DNA from: Saprospiraceae bacterium
Lineage (GTDB): Bacteria > Bacteroidota > Bacteroidia > Chitinophagales > Saprospiraceae
DNA length: 52,161 bases
Reading direction: 5' to 3'
Assembly: GCA_022448955.1 (NCBI GenBank)
Contig: JAKVCU010000059.1
Span: 1 to 52,161 of the forward strand
Position 1 is the stretch's first letter; each line of letters opens with the position of its first letter. Below are positions 18,932 through 26,717 of the stretch, in pieces. The notes under the pieces were generated by a model. The model searched no databases and was not told the origin of the DNA. It worked only from the letters and a program-made list of their open reading frames with translations. Position numbers and translations under genes: made by a program.

Positions 18932-19345
18932 ATGGCAAGACTAATGGCGATAGATTACGGCACTAAACGAACTGGATTGGCCGTTTCGGATCCACTAAAA
19001 ATTATTGCAAGCGGCCTAGATACAATAGACACCCATAGGTTATTAGACTTTTTAGGCACTTATTTCAAGGAAGAAGAAGTAGAAACCATAGTTATCGGTG
19101 AGCCGCGGCATGCGGATGGTAACCCAACTAAAATCACTCATCTTGTTATTGGCTTAGAACGAAAACTTAAAAAACTTTATCCTGAAAAAAAGGTTATTCT
19201 ACAAGACGAAGCATTTACCTCAGCAGAGGCAAAACAAATTATACTACAAAGTGGAGCAAAAAAAAAGAAAAGAAGAGAAAAAGGGCTGGTCGATAAAATT
19301 AGTGCTGTACTCATTCTACAAGAATATATGGAGCGAAATAGGTGA
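18932..19345 (+). CDS. ruvX: RuvX/YqgF-type Holliday junction resolvase or pre-16S rRNA nuclease
   Basis: A 137-residue RNase H-fold protein of standard YqgF length. The N-terminal block AIDYGTKRTGLAVSDP carries the first catalytic Asp, IVIGEPRHADG matches the central GxP motif, and the C-terminal DKISAVLILQEYM supplies the last acidic residue. In E. coli YqgF matures the 5' end of 16S rRNA; a resolvase role has also been proposed. It sits between the aspartyl protease and deformylase genes in the same direction. Confidence 0.93.
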   Translation: MARLMAIDYGTKRTGLAVSDPLKIIASGLDTIDTHRLLDFLGTYFKEEEVETIVIGEPRHADGNPTKITHLVIGLERKLKKLYPEKKVILQDEAFTSAEAKQIILQSGAKKKKRREKGLVDKISAVLILQEYMERNR

Positions 19346-19389
19346 GTAGTCACAAAATTGTTATTTTCGCCCCGCAAAAAGAAAAGAAG

Positions 19390-19950
19390 ATGATCTTACC
19401 AGTATATGCCTACGGACAAGCCGTGTTAAAAAAAGTTGCTGACCCAATCGAAAAGGACTTTCCCAACCTACAAGAATTGATTGAAAACATGTGGGAAACA
19501 ATGTACCATGCTAGTGGTATGGGATTAGCTGCACCCCAAATTGGAGTCTCTGCTAGGTTGTTTCTTGTAGATACTTTACAACTAAAAGACGAAGAAAAAA
19601 GTAAGGGCGGCATTAAGAAAGTTTTCATTAATGCTCAAAAAATTGAAGAGGGGGGAGAACCTTGGACTTATGAAGAAGGCTGCTTAAGTATTCCACAAAT
19701 AACAGGCGATGTAGAAAGACCCGCCCAAATTAAATTGCGCTATCAAGATGAAAACTTGGTAGAACATGAAGAAATTTTCACAGGAATGAATGCCCGTGTC
19801 ATCCAACATGAATATGATCATATTGAAGGAACCCTTTTTCTAGAGCATCTGAAACCTATCAAACGTAGATTGCTCAAAAGGAAATTAGAGAACATCAAAA
19901 AAGGAAAAGTAAGCGTTGATTATAAAATGAAATTTCCAGTTAAAAAGTAA
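19390..19950 (+). CDS. def: Peptide deformylase
   Basis: Starting at the ATG at 19390 (MILPVYAYGQ) the protein has 186 residues, the usual length. A longer frame from 19342 starts before the ruvX stop and adds 16 residues foreign to the family. All three deformylase motifs are present: GMGLAAPQIG, EEGCLSIP with the metal-binding Cys, and HEYDHIEG with the two metal His and the catalytic Glu replaced in this block by its usual position before D. It removes the formyl group from nascent N-terminal Met. A near-consensus -7 element, TATTTTCG, lies at 19362-19369, so def may have its own promoter inside the ruvX-def gap. Confidence 0.95.
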   Translation: MILPVYAYGQAVLKKVADPIEKDFPNLQELIENMWETMYHASGMGLAAPQIGVSARLFLVDTLQLKDEEKSKGGIKKVFINAQKIEEGGEPWTYEEGCLSIPQITGDVERPAQIKLRYQDENLVEHEEIFTGMNARVIQHEYDHIEGTLFLEHLKPIKRRLLKRKLENIKKGKVSVDYKMKFPVKK

Positions 19951-19953
19951 GTG

Positions 19954-20589
19954 CTATTTTCTTCCAAAATCAGCTGGTATTTCTCCCCAATTGGAAGTAT
20001 CCCATTTTAAAATCTCATTATCAAATGTATTGGCCTTAAGCCAAGCTTCTGCACGTTTAATGACTTGATGTAAAGCAGCTGTCTTTGCATTTCTAACTAG
20101 TTTAGTTCTACAGGTCTTTGCTTTAATCCAGCCTTGAGCAATTTTTGAATCTGTATATATAGGTGTATTTTTTTCTAAACGCTTAAATAAAGCTAAAGCA
20201 TGCACAATAGCTAAAAACTCCCCTATATTATTGGTGCCTAGATCAAACTTTTTATGAAAAATCTGATCTCCTGTACTCGTATCTACACCTTGATACTCCA
20301 TCACACCTGGATTGCCGCTACAAGCAGCATCTACAGCAATACTATCCCAGATGATCTCTGGATGAGATACAGGGGTAGCACTGATGTGCTTTTTTGGCGC
20401 ATTCTGGCCAATAAAGTCCCTAGAGTCACTTTGATAAGCAGCATCGGCTGCTTCTTTAGATGGGAATGACTTGTATCGTGCCCCAGGATAATTTTTTATA
20501 TGCCTTTGACACTCATTCCAGCTATCAAATACTCCTGTCTCGTGTCCCTCCCAAATTACGTAAAACTTTTTCTTTTTAGCCATTAGCAT
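19954..20589 (-). CDS. rnhA: Ribonuclease HI with N-terminal viroplasmin (RNase H hybrid-binding) domain
   Basis: A 211-residue protein. Residues 8-50 (FYVIWEGHETGVFDSW...) form the caulimovirus-viroplasmin/hybrid-binding domain common in Bacteroidota and eukaryotic RNase H1. The catalytic domain shows Asp87 (AVDAACSGNPG), Glu124 (NNIGEF), Asp146 (YTDS) and Asp207 near the C-terminus (PADFGRK). The enzyme cleaves RNA in RNA-DNA hybrids. The ATG two codons downstream (20583, MAKKKK) is an equally good start. It converges on def with only three bases between the stop codons. Confidence 0.93.
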   Translation of the reverse strand: MLMAKKKKFYVIWEGHETGVFDSWNECQRHIKNYPGARYKSFPSKEAADAAYQSDSRDFIGQNAPKKHISATPVSHPEIIWDSIAVDAACSGNPGVMEYQGVDTSTGDQIFHKKFDLGTNNIGEFLAIVHALALFKRLEKNTPIYTDSKIAQGWIKAKTCRTKLVRNAKTAALHQVIKRAEAWLKANTFDNEILKWDTSNWGEIPADFGRK

Positions 20590-20853
20590 TTTTTTATGAT
20601 TACACCATCTTAAACTCCCTTACGAAGTTCAGCTCCAAGAGCTACACAAATAAAAACAAATTGAAGGATTACTAGTTAAATTTTAATCATAGTAAAGCCT
20701 AACTTTCTTTTTGATATAGATAACATTTTTTAAAGATACCACCTAACTAGCAGCAAATAATAAAGTGAGCTATGTATGCTTTCCTTTTTTTTGATCCATA
20801 ACTCAATTATTTAGGCTAGAACCTATCAGCCTCTCGCTGAAAAGGGTATAATG

Positions 20854-20972
20854 AAATTCAGCCATAGGCGGACAGATTTTAGTGTCCCTTCAAAAATCAT
20901 ACACAACTATCTTTTAGTCAGTTTCTCATGATTTTCGAAGGGACCATTTTAACGTACAAGCAATTTTGACTA
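20854..20972 (+). repeat. Dispersed stem-loop repeat, copy A
   Basis: About 119 bases shared with 31767-31886 and, less closely, 49237-49350. The core is a long inverted repeat: 17-base arms at 20884-20900 and 20928-20944 (GTCCCTTC.../...GAAGGGAC, one mismatch) around a 27-base loop. The conserved tail reads ACAAGCAATTTTGACTA. No frame is open across it. Confidence 0.8.
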
Positions 20973-21131
20973 TTAGCTTTTGGCTATGCAACACAAAAAG
21001 GGCTTTGCTTTGACACTCTAGTCGCAATCTTTGATTGGAGACTTACTTCATGCTTTAACTAAAAAGGTGTTTGAAAAGACAAAATAATTTTTATTTCACA
21101 CATACACCAAAATGCTTTAGAAATTAATCTA

Positions 21132-21139
21132 TACATTTG
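21132..21139 (+). promoter_or_regulatory. Putative -7 element for tatD
   Basis: TACATTTG matches the Bacteroidota -7 consensus TAnnTTTG, 22 bases before the tatD start. No TTTG is visible at the usual 19-base distance upstream, so this is only moderately supported. Confidence 0.4.
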
Positions 21140-21161
21140 TGCGAAAAGTAAGCTGCAATAA

Positions 21162-21962
21162 ATGAAATTGATAGATACGCACACGCATTTGTACGCCAAA
21201 CAATTTGAAGATGATCGTGAGGAGATGATGCAACGTGCTTTCGCAAATAATGTAGGAGCTTTTTACCTACCAAACATTGATAGTTCTTCTATTGAAGAAA
21301 TGTTGGCATTGGAGCAGAGCTACCCTGATCATTGTTTCGCAATGATGGGCTTGCATCCATGCTCAGTAAACGAAAGCTATAAAAAAGAGCTTACCACCAT
21401 TAAAAACTGGCTAGATAAGCGACCATTTGTAGCAATTGGAGAAATCGGAATTGATTTATATTGGGATAAAACCTTTTTTGAACAACAAAAAGAAGCCTTT
21501 CTTACACAGGTTGAGTGGGCCAAAGAGCTTGATATTCCAATTGTTATTCACTCTAGAGCATCTACTTCTATCATCATTGAATTGCTGAGAGAAGTTAATG
21601 ATGTCAGACTAAGAGGGATATTTCATTGCTTCGGGGGTAACCTCGAGGAAGCGGAAGCCATCATCAATCTTGGTTTCTCTCTGGGAATTGGAGGTGTATT
21701 GACTTTTAAAAAATCTGGTCTAGCTAACACCTTAGAATCTGTTGATCTAAAGCATATCGTTTTGGAAACAGATTCACCTTACCTTGCACCTGTTCCATAT
21801 CGTGGCAAACGAAATGAGAGTAGTTATATCCTTCATGTTGCCGAAAAATTAGCAACGGTGAAGCAAATAGGTCTGGATGAAGTAGTACGAGTAACCAGTG
21901 AAAATGCTTTAGCTATATTTCAAACTTCGCCTCACGGAATAGATAAAAAATTACATTTTTAG
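21162..21962 (+). CDS. tatD: TatD family metal-dependent hydrolase / DNase
   Basis: A 266-residue TIM-barrel hydrolase of standard length. Metal-ligand motifs appear in order: DTHTHLY at the N-terminus, EIGIDLYW, IVIHSRAS, FHCFGG and the C-terminal ETDSPYLAP. TatD proteins are 3'-5' exonucleases or related deoxyribonucleases; the physiological substrate varies. It is monocistronic here, followed by a gap with a large hairpin and then a tRNA. Confidence 0.93.
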   Translation: MKLIDTHTHLYAKQFEDDREEMMQRAFANNVGAFYLPNIDSSSIEEMLALEQSYPDHCFAMMGLHPCSVNESYKKELTTIKNWLDKRPFVAIGEIGIDLYWDKTFFEQQKEAFLTQVEWAKELDIPIVIHSRASTSIIIELLREVNDVRLRGIFHCFGGNLEEAEAIINLGFSLGIGGVLTFKKSGLANTLESVDLKHIVLETDSPYLAPVPYRGKRNESSYILHVAEKLATVKQIGLDEVVRVTSENALAIFQTSPHGIDKKLHF

Positions 21963-22030
21963 TAGGCTAAGTGCATAAAAATAGGGATACACCCTGAGCA
22001 ATAAGGGAATTATCCGTATCATTGAGAAAT

Positions 22031-22106
22031 CAAGCTAAAGGCGGCTAAAGTCACAAAAATTTTGAATTGTTACATCTTTTTACAATTTTTGTGGCTGTCG
22101 AGCTTG
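22031..22106 (+). other. Nested hairpin between tatD and tRNA-Ser
   Basis: Inner ten-base perfect arms CACAAAAATT (22052-22061) and AATTTTTGTG (22084-22093) sit inside outer arms CAAGCT (22031-22036) and AGCTTG (22101-22106). No U-run follows on the plus strand, so it is not a simple intrinsic terminator. It could be a processing signal or part of a small RNA. Confidence 0.4.
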
Positions 22107-22203
22107 GTAAAAAGCTTGTAATAATTAAATTTGTTCGTGTCAAAATTACACTAGCAAGTTTATGAAATGTTCAAAGGGGTATTTCATATTATTTTGAACT
22201 AAT

Positions 22204-22291
22204 AGAGAGGTGCTCGAGTGGTTGAAGAGGCACGCCTGGAAAGCGTGTATACCTTAACAGGGTATCGAGGGTTCGAATCCCTTCCTCTCTG
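22204..22291 (+). tRNA. tRNA-Ser (anticodon GGA)
   Basis: A class II tRNA. Acceptor arms AGAGAGG (22204-22210) and CCTCTCT (22284-22290) pair fully. The anticodon stem CACGC/GCGTG encloses loop CTGGAAA, giving anticodon GGA, which reads UCC/UCU serine codons. A long variable arm (TACC..GGTA) and the T-loop GTTCGAATC are present. The 3' CCA is not encoded; the next base is the discriminator G. Confidence 0.97.
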
Positions 22292-22403
22292 CTAGGTTGT
22301 GAGGCAATTTTAACCTGTTAGTGCCTCATAAAACCTCAATAGGTTAATGGGTATTTGTTAACTAACATTTTTATCAAAAAACAATCGTAAAACCTTATTG
22401 ACT

Positions 22404-23153
22404 ATGCGAAGATTATTAGCATTACTGCTTGTACTTGGTTTAGCAGTATTTTCAGCAAATGTGGTATACGCACAAGGCAGTAGCGACAGTACAGAACAAG
22501 TTGAATCATCAGAAGATTCTGGTTATCAAGTTTTAAAAAAGCAATTCATCGATGGTGATTGGCGCTTTATGAGTTTCGTACTCGTATGTTTAATTCTTGG
22601 TCTTGCTTTTTGTATTGAGCGTATTATTACATTAAACATTGCAACAGTAAACACCGACAAACTTCTGGGCCGAATTGATGACAACCTCAAGAGTGGGGAT
22701 GTAGAAGGCGCAATGGAAGTTTGTAAATCAACTCCTGGCCCAACAGCCAGCATCCTTTATGAAGGTTTGAAAAGCGCAGACCAAGGACCTGAGGCGGTTG
22801 AAAAAGCAATCGTTTCTTACGGTAGTGTTCAGATGGGTCTTTTAGAGCGTGGTCTAGTTTGGATCTCACTATTCATCGCCATCGCACCGATGCTTGGTTT
22901 CATGGGTACAGTAATTGGTATGATTCAAGCATTTGACCGTATCGAAGCAGTAGGTGACCTTTCTCCATCAGTAGTAGCAGGTGGTATCAAGGTAGCCCTA
23001 TTGACTACAGTATTCGGTTTGATTGTGGCGATTATCCTTCAAATTTTCTACAACTACATCGTTAACAAAATCGACGGTATTGTTAACAGAATGGAAGATG
23101 CATCAATCGCTTTGGTTGATATCATGGCGACAAACAACGTTTTCAAGAAGTAG
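22404..23153 (+). CDS. exbB: MotA/TolQ/ExbB proton channel family protein
   Basis: The start is placed at the ATG at 22404 (MRRLLALLL), giving 249 residues; an upstream TTG adds only two. A cleavable or anchoring N-terminal hydrophobic segment is followed by three membrane segments, at about 50-70, 150-172 and 190-215. The conserved ExbB/TolQ block with LGFMGTVIGMIQAF and GGIKVALLTTVFGLIVAI is clear. It forms the pentameric channel that, with ExbD, drives TonB or a Tol-like motor in the inner membrane. It leads a four-gene cluster ending at 24821. Confidence 0.92.
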   Translation: MRRLLALLLVLGLAVFSANVVYAQGSSDSTEQVESSEDSGYQVLKKQFIDGDWRFMSFVLVCLILGLAFCIERIITLNIATVNTDKLLGRIDDNLKSGDVEGAMEVCKSTPGPTASILYEGLKSADQGPEAVEKAIVSYGSVQMGLLERGLVWISLFIAIAPMLGFMGTVIGMIQAFDRIEAVGDLSPSVVAGGIKVALLTTVFGLIVAIILQIFYNYIVNKIDGIVNRMEDASIALVDIMATNNVFKK

Positions 23154-23217
23154 TAGTCAGTCGTTAAGCGCCAGCTTAATTTCTAAGTAGATTTTTTAAA
23201 GTGAAATCCAAATTATT

Positions 23218-23706
23218 ATGTATCAATTCTTAGTAAAAAATGGCCAATCGGTAGCCTTCGGCTTAGGTGTGCTTGTTGTTGCTGTTTTCTTGATTTCAGT
23301 GATTGGTGGGATGGAAAATTTCGCTGATGCTGCTAAGGAAACGCAATACCAAACTAGCATCTTCGACGTAGGGATCAGTGGAGCGATCGCCTTATCCGTC
23401 CTTGCAGCAATTGCTATGGTTGGCTTCGGTTTGTTCCATATCGCTACCAACTTCAAGGGTTCCATGAAAGGAATTATTGGTTTTGGTATTTTGATTGCTA
23501 TTTTCCTTATTGCTTATGCTACGGCTGATACGTCTTTGACGCCAACCTTAGAAACGGCAATTAAAAAATTCGAAACGGCTCAAAGTAGCCAAATTACTGA
23601 AGGCACACTAAAGTTCATGAGCGGAGGTATTACTACCATGTTAGCGCTTATCGGAATTGCTGTAGCTGCTTTCGTTATTTCTGAAGTTCGTAACTTTTTT
23701 AAATAA
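23218..23706 (+). CDS. Uncharacterised small membrane protein of the ExbB-ExbD cluster
   Basis: A 162-residue protein with four likely transmembrane helices at about 12-32, 50-75, 82-102 and 135-158, short loops and no recognised domain. It lies 64 bases after exbB and 15 bases before the first exbD, so it is part of the same operon. I know the same arrangement (ExbB, unknown membrane protein, ExbD, ExbD) from other Bacteroidota, but no function has been shown that I can name. It could be an extra motor subunit or an assembly factor for the ExbBD complex. Confidence 0.75.
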   Translation: MYQFLVKNGQSVAFGLGVLVVAVFLISVIGGMENFADAAKETQYQTSIFDVGISGAIALSVLAAIAMVGFGLFHIATNFKGSMKGIIGFGILIAIFLIAYATADTSLTPTLETAIKKFETAQSSQITEGTLKFMSGGITTMLALIGIAVAAFVISEVRNFFK

Positions 23707-23721
23707 AATAATCGTACAGCT

Positions 23722-24276
23722 ATGGCAAAAACAAAGACCCGAGATCGCATGAAAAACGAGATCAATGCCGGTTCCATGGCTGACATTGCCTTCTTGTTGC
23801 TAATCTTTTTCTTGGTAACTACAACTATCGTTGAAGACAAGGGGATTTTAGTAAAGCTTCCACCATGGTCTGAAGAAGAACCTGACATTACTAAATTGAA
23901 AGAACGTAACGTTTTCTCTGTATTAGTAAATGCTCAAAACCAATTATTGGTGCGCAATGAACCTGCTTTAGTAGGTGATCTTCGCGAAAGAGCTAAGGAA
24001 TTCATCAGCAATCCAGCAAAGCGAGAAGATTTGGCTGAAAAGCCAACAAAAGCAATTATCTCGCTCAAGAACGACCGTGGGACGAACTACAAAACTTATC
24101 TCGAAGTATATAATGAGCTCAAAGCAGCTTATGATGAGCTTTGGGACGATCTTTGCCAAAGACAATATGGTAAGCCTTACAGCGATGAATTACCTATCGC
24201 TATCCGTAGAGATATCCGTAGTCAAATTCCTATGGTATTATCGGAAGCAGAGCCTACCAACTTCGGTGAAGAATAA
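23722..24276 (+). CDS. exbD: Biopolymer transport protein ExbD/TolR (first copy)
   Basis: A 184-residue single-pass protein. The transmembrane helix at about 19-41 (SMADIAFLLLIFFLVTTT) carries the conserved Asp that lines the proton path. The periplasmic domain follows, with an insertion-rich C-terminal part (DDLCQRQYGKPYSDELP) typical of Bacteroidota ExbD. It works with ExbB; a second ExbD follows 77 bases later. Confidence 0.92.
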   Translation: MAKTKTRDRMKNEINAGSMADIAFLLLIFFLVTTTIVEDKGILVKLPPWSEEEPDITKLKERNVFSVLVNAQNQLLVRNEPALVGDLRERAKEFISNPAKREDLAEKPTKAIISLKNDRGTNYKTYLEVYNELKAAYDELWDDLCQRQYGKPYSDELPIAIRRDIRSQIPMVLSEAEPTNFGEE

Positions 24277-24353
24277 AACAAGAAAGGCTAGTCAGATCTC
24301 GAGTGTCGTCGAAAATTGCCACTCATTATCTCTAACTTTCTAAAAAAAGAATT

Positions 24354-24821
24354 ATGGCAAAATTTTCGAAAAAAAGAGGTAAGTCAAAACCAGAAGTTTC
24401 CACAGCTTCTTTGCCTGATATCATCTTCATGTTGTTATTTTTCTTTATGGTAGTAACAGTATTAAGAGATTCAGAATTAAAAGTTAATGTAGTAACGCCT
24501 TATGCTACTGCATTGACCAAGCTAGAAGAAAAATCACTGGTAAATTACCTCTATATTGGAAAACCAGTTAAGAAGTACGTTGAAACGTACGGAACTAAGC
24601 CGAGATTACAACTTGGCGATAAGTTTGCTACTGTAGAAGATATTCCTTTGTTCCTTGAAAAGCACAAAATTAAAGTGCCTGAGGCAAAGCATGGTCGTAT
24701 TACTTCCTCTCTTCGTGTAGATGGAAAAGTAACGATGGGTATTGTACAGGATGTCAAAACAAAGTTGCGTAAGTCAGGCCAGCTTCGAGTGAACTACTCC
24801 GCAAAAGCTCGTCCTCAATAA
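24354..24821 (+). CDS. exbD: Biopolymer transport protein ExbD/TolR (second copy)
   Basis: A 155-residue ExbD paralogue. The helix at about 17-39 (ASLPDIIFMLLFFFMVV) keeps the essential Asp. The C-terminal domain is shorter than in the first copy. Paired, non-identical ExbD genes suggest a heteromeric motor. A good intrinsic terminator follows 20 bases downstream, which closes the operon; no tonB gene is included. Confidence 0.92.
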   Translation: MAKFSKKRGKSKPEVSTASLPDIIFMLLFFFMVVTVLRDSELKVNVVTPYATALTKLEEKSLVNYLYIGKPVKKYVETYGTKPRLQLGDKFATVEDIPLFLEKHKIKVPEAKHGRITSSLRVDGKVTMGIVQDVKTKLRKSGQLRVNYSAKARPQ

Positions 24822-24841
24822 ACGTATCCTTCTATCGACAT

Positions 24842-24876
24842 AAAAAAGGTCTTCCGCAATGCGAAAGACCTTTTTT
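24842..24876 (+). terminator. Intrinsic terminator of the exb operon
   Basis: Stem GGTCTTCCGC / GCGAAAGACC with one mismatch and a two-base loop, flanked by an A-run on the left and TTTTTT on the right. The A/T flanks also extend the stem, so it may work in both directions. Confidence 0.88.
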
Positions 24877-24977
24877 ATTTTTATCCTTTAGGTAAATCCC
24901 TTAATCTCAAAAATATAAAGCTACCTTAAACGTTGAGAAAAAGAGACGATATTAGTAGAAATAAAATTGTAAAATCT

Positions 24978-26195
24978 ATGAATTCAATGACTCAACTAAT
25001 ATCTTCTCCAGTCCTACTTCTTGCTATCTTTTTTTCCCTAAAAATAGCATCTGCCCAAAAAGCTTATATCCCCAATACTAACTCCAATACCGTATCAATA
25101 ATTGATTTACAAGAAGATATAGTGCTATCTACAATAGATGTAGAAACGAACCCTCGGTATGTAGTAACTAGTCCTATTTTGAACAGGATATATGTTGGTA
25201 ATCAAAGTGCTGCTTCCTTATCCGTCATTGATACAGATACAGATACAGTCGTTGAAACCATTGAAATTGACGAATTTATTCGTGGATTAGCTATTAACAG
25301 CTCTTCGTCACGTATTTATATTGGTTTTAACGCAGGCGTTTTAGCGCTTAATTTATCAAATAATACCATTGAAAATACCATCCCGCTTTCAAGTATACCT
25401 ACACATCTTGAGCTGAGTCCCAACGACGAAATATTACTTGTATCCAGTTCTTCTGAATTAACAATCATTAATACTACAACCAATGCGATAGAAACGACTC
25501 TCCCTATGAATACAGTCTATGGTACTTGCGTTAATGAAGAGAGTACAAAAGCGTATGTTGCTGAATATGGAGCGAATAGTATCAAGGAAATAGATTTAAT
25601 TAACCATACAGCTACTGTTTTTATTGAAAATATCCCAGAGGTAGAAGACCTTGATTTAAATTTAGATGAAACTAAGCTATATATTTCCGGAGGTGGATTT
25701 GGTCCTGGTAAAATGTACGTGATAGATTTGGCGACAGCCTCCCTCATTACAGCTATCGATGTAGGCCAAGACCCTGAAAGTATTCAAATAAATCCATCGG
25801 GGGAAAAGGCATATACGGTCAATTTTTTAGGTAATAGTGTATCTGTTATTGACTTAGAAGTTCATACACTAGATACAACGCTAATGGTAGGAAGTCTTCC
25901 ATTAGCTTGGGGTAATTTCATTTTACCTGCAATCGGTCCTACTCGAAATCCAGAAATAGTCGTAAAAACCATTAATTTTTATCCAAATCCAACAAAAGGT
26001 GTCCTTTACTTCCAAGAAATAAGCTTGGAGAGCATAGAAATTTATACTGTTCAGGGACAGCTATTGCTGCAAAAAAATATGAAAAATCAAGTTCAAGGTG
26101 AATTAGATATGACCTCCTTTACTGCTGGTTTATACTATATCCGGGGAATAAGTGGGGATCAAATTTATACAGCGCAAATCCTAAAAAATAATTAG
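24978..26195 (+). CDS. Secreted YVTN-type beta-propeller protein with type IX sorting domain
   Basis: The start at 24978 (MNSMTQL) gives 405 residues with a signal peptide ending near ASAQ; a TTG 45 bases upstream gives an unlikely charged extension. The body consists of repeated YVTN/YncE-like blades (VSIIDL, LSVIDTDTDTVVETI, KMYVIDLATASLI, VSVIDLEVHTLDTT). The last roughly 75 residues, from INFYPNPTKGVLYF to the end, are a type A C-terminal sorting domain of the type IX secretion system. It should be secreted or attached to the surface. Ligand or activity is unknown. Confidence 0.88.
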   Translation: MNSMTQLISSPVLLLAIFFSLKIASAQKAYIPNTNSNTVSIIDLQEDIVLSTIDVETNPRYVVTSPILNRIYVGNQSAASLSVIDTDTDTVVETIEIDEFIRGLAINSSSSRIYIGFNAGVLALNLSNNTIENTIPLSSIPTHLELSPNDEILLVSSSSELTIINTTTNAIETTLPMNTVYGTCVNEESTKAYVAEYGANSIKEIDLINHTATVFIENIPEVEDLDLNLDETKLYISGGGFGPGKMYVIDLATASLITAIDVGQDPESIQINPSGEKAYTVNFLGNSVSVIDLEVHTLDTTLMVGSLPLAWGNFILPAIGPTRNPEIVVKTINFYPNPTKGVLYFQEISLESIEIYTVQGQLLLQKNMKNQVQGELDMTSFTAGLYYIRGISGDQIYTAQILKNN

Positions 26196-26220
26196 GCTTT
26201 AGAACTTCCAAAGCCTAATT
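26190..26220. terminator. Bidirectional hairpin between convergent genes
   Basis: Perfect 11-base arms AATTAGGCTTT / AAAGCCTAATT around a nine-base loop, overlapping the stop of the YVTN gene. On the minus strand it is followed by a T-run (ATTTTTTAGG), which suits termination of the DUF4293 gene; on the plus strand the T-run is five bases further out. Confidence 0.8.
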
Positions 26221-26229
26221 ACCCTATTT

Positions 26230-26670
26230 TTATCTCAAGCGATCCATAGATTTTACGAGTTTTTCATCTTTACTAATGAAACGATAAGCTAAGAGACAAC
26301 TAACTAAAGCAAGTGGTGGCAAAAATATACCCATATCATCGGTAATATCTGCAGCATCAACATTACCTCCATTTTGCATAAAGAAAATAACTCCAAAAAT
26401 AGAAGCTAATAAAGTCGCTATAAATGAAAATATAGCTAATCGCATTTGTAACTTGCGATTCTTAAAAAGAAAAACACTCACCAAAGCCAATAAACCCGCT
26501 ACTGCAAATAGCCCTATTAAAGCAGGATGATCCATTACATTAAACACCTTATCTTTAAAAATCACTGAGCTCTCTACTGCTTCATTAACAGAAGCAAATG
26601 GAAGGCCAAAAAGGGAGAAAGAAGCTCCCGCTGCTAGAAATAGAAAAATAGATTGAATCCTTTGTATCAT
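26230..26670 (-). CDS. DUF4293 family membrane protein
   Basis: A 146-residue protein with four predicted transmembrane helices at about 5-27, 49-69, 77-97 and 113-131. The opening MIQRIQSIFLFLA is characteristic of the DUF4293 family of Bacteroidota. Function is unknown. It converges with the YVTN gene and diverges from the oxidoreductase gene, with 47 bases between start codons. Confidence 0.82.
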   Translation of the reverse strand: MIQRIQSIFLFLAAGASFSLFGLPFASVNEAVESSVIFKDKVFNVMDHPALIGLFAVAGLLALVSVFLFKNRKLQMRLAIFSFIATLLASIFGVIFFMQNGGNVDAADITDDMGIFLPPLALVSCLLAYRFISKDEKLVKSMDRLR

Positions 26671-26717
26671 CTAACATCCTTATTTTTGTGAATCAATGTG
26701 GCAAATATAACGAACCC
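26671..26717. promoter_or_regulatory. Overlapping divergent promoters
   Basis: TATTTTTG at 26681-26688 faces the oxidoreductase gene, with TTTG 16 bases upstream. CAAATATA at 26702-26709 is the reverse complement of TATATTTG and faces the DUF4293 gene. Both match the Bacteroidota -7 element TAnnTTTG, and the two promoters must overlap. Confidence 0.5.

Larger units (their letters stand above)
20590..21161. other. Divergent intergenic region with a dispersed repeat
   Basis: The 572 bases between rnhA and tatD hold a copy of the three-member stem-loop repeat at about 20854-20972 and a -7-like element before tatD. The rest is AT-rich, and I see no reading frame or RNA gene in it. Confidence 0.5.

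Noticed and set aside
19342-19389. N-terminal extension of peptide deformylase
   Set aside because: It would overlap ruvX and adds residues not seen in the family; the ATG at 19390 gives the standard length.
23975-24343. A 122-codon plus-strand frame overlapping the first exbD
   Set aside because: It is out of frame inside exbD, has no family signature, and exbD itself has a clear start and conserved helix.
26688-26717. GTG start adding ten residues to the FAD oxidoreductase
   Set aside because: The codon overlaps the -7 promoter element TATTTTTG, so it would not be transcribed with a leader; the ATG at 26718 fits the Rossmann start.
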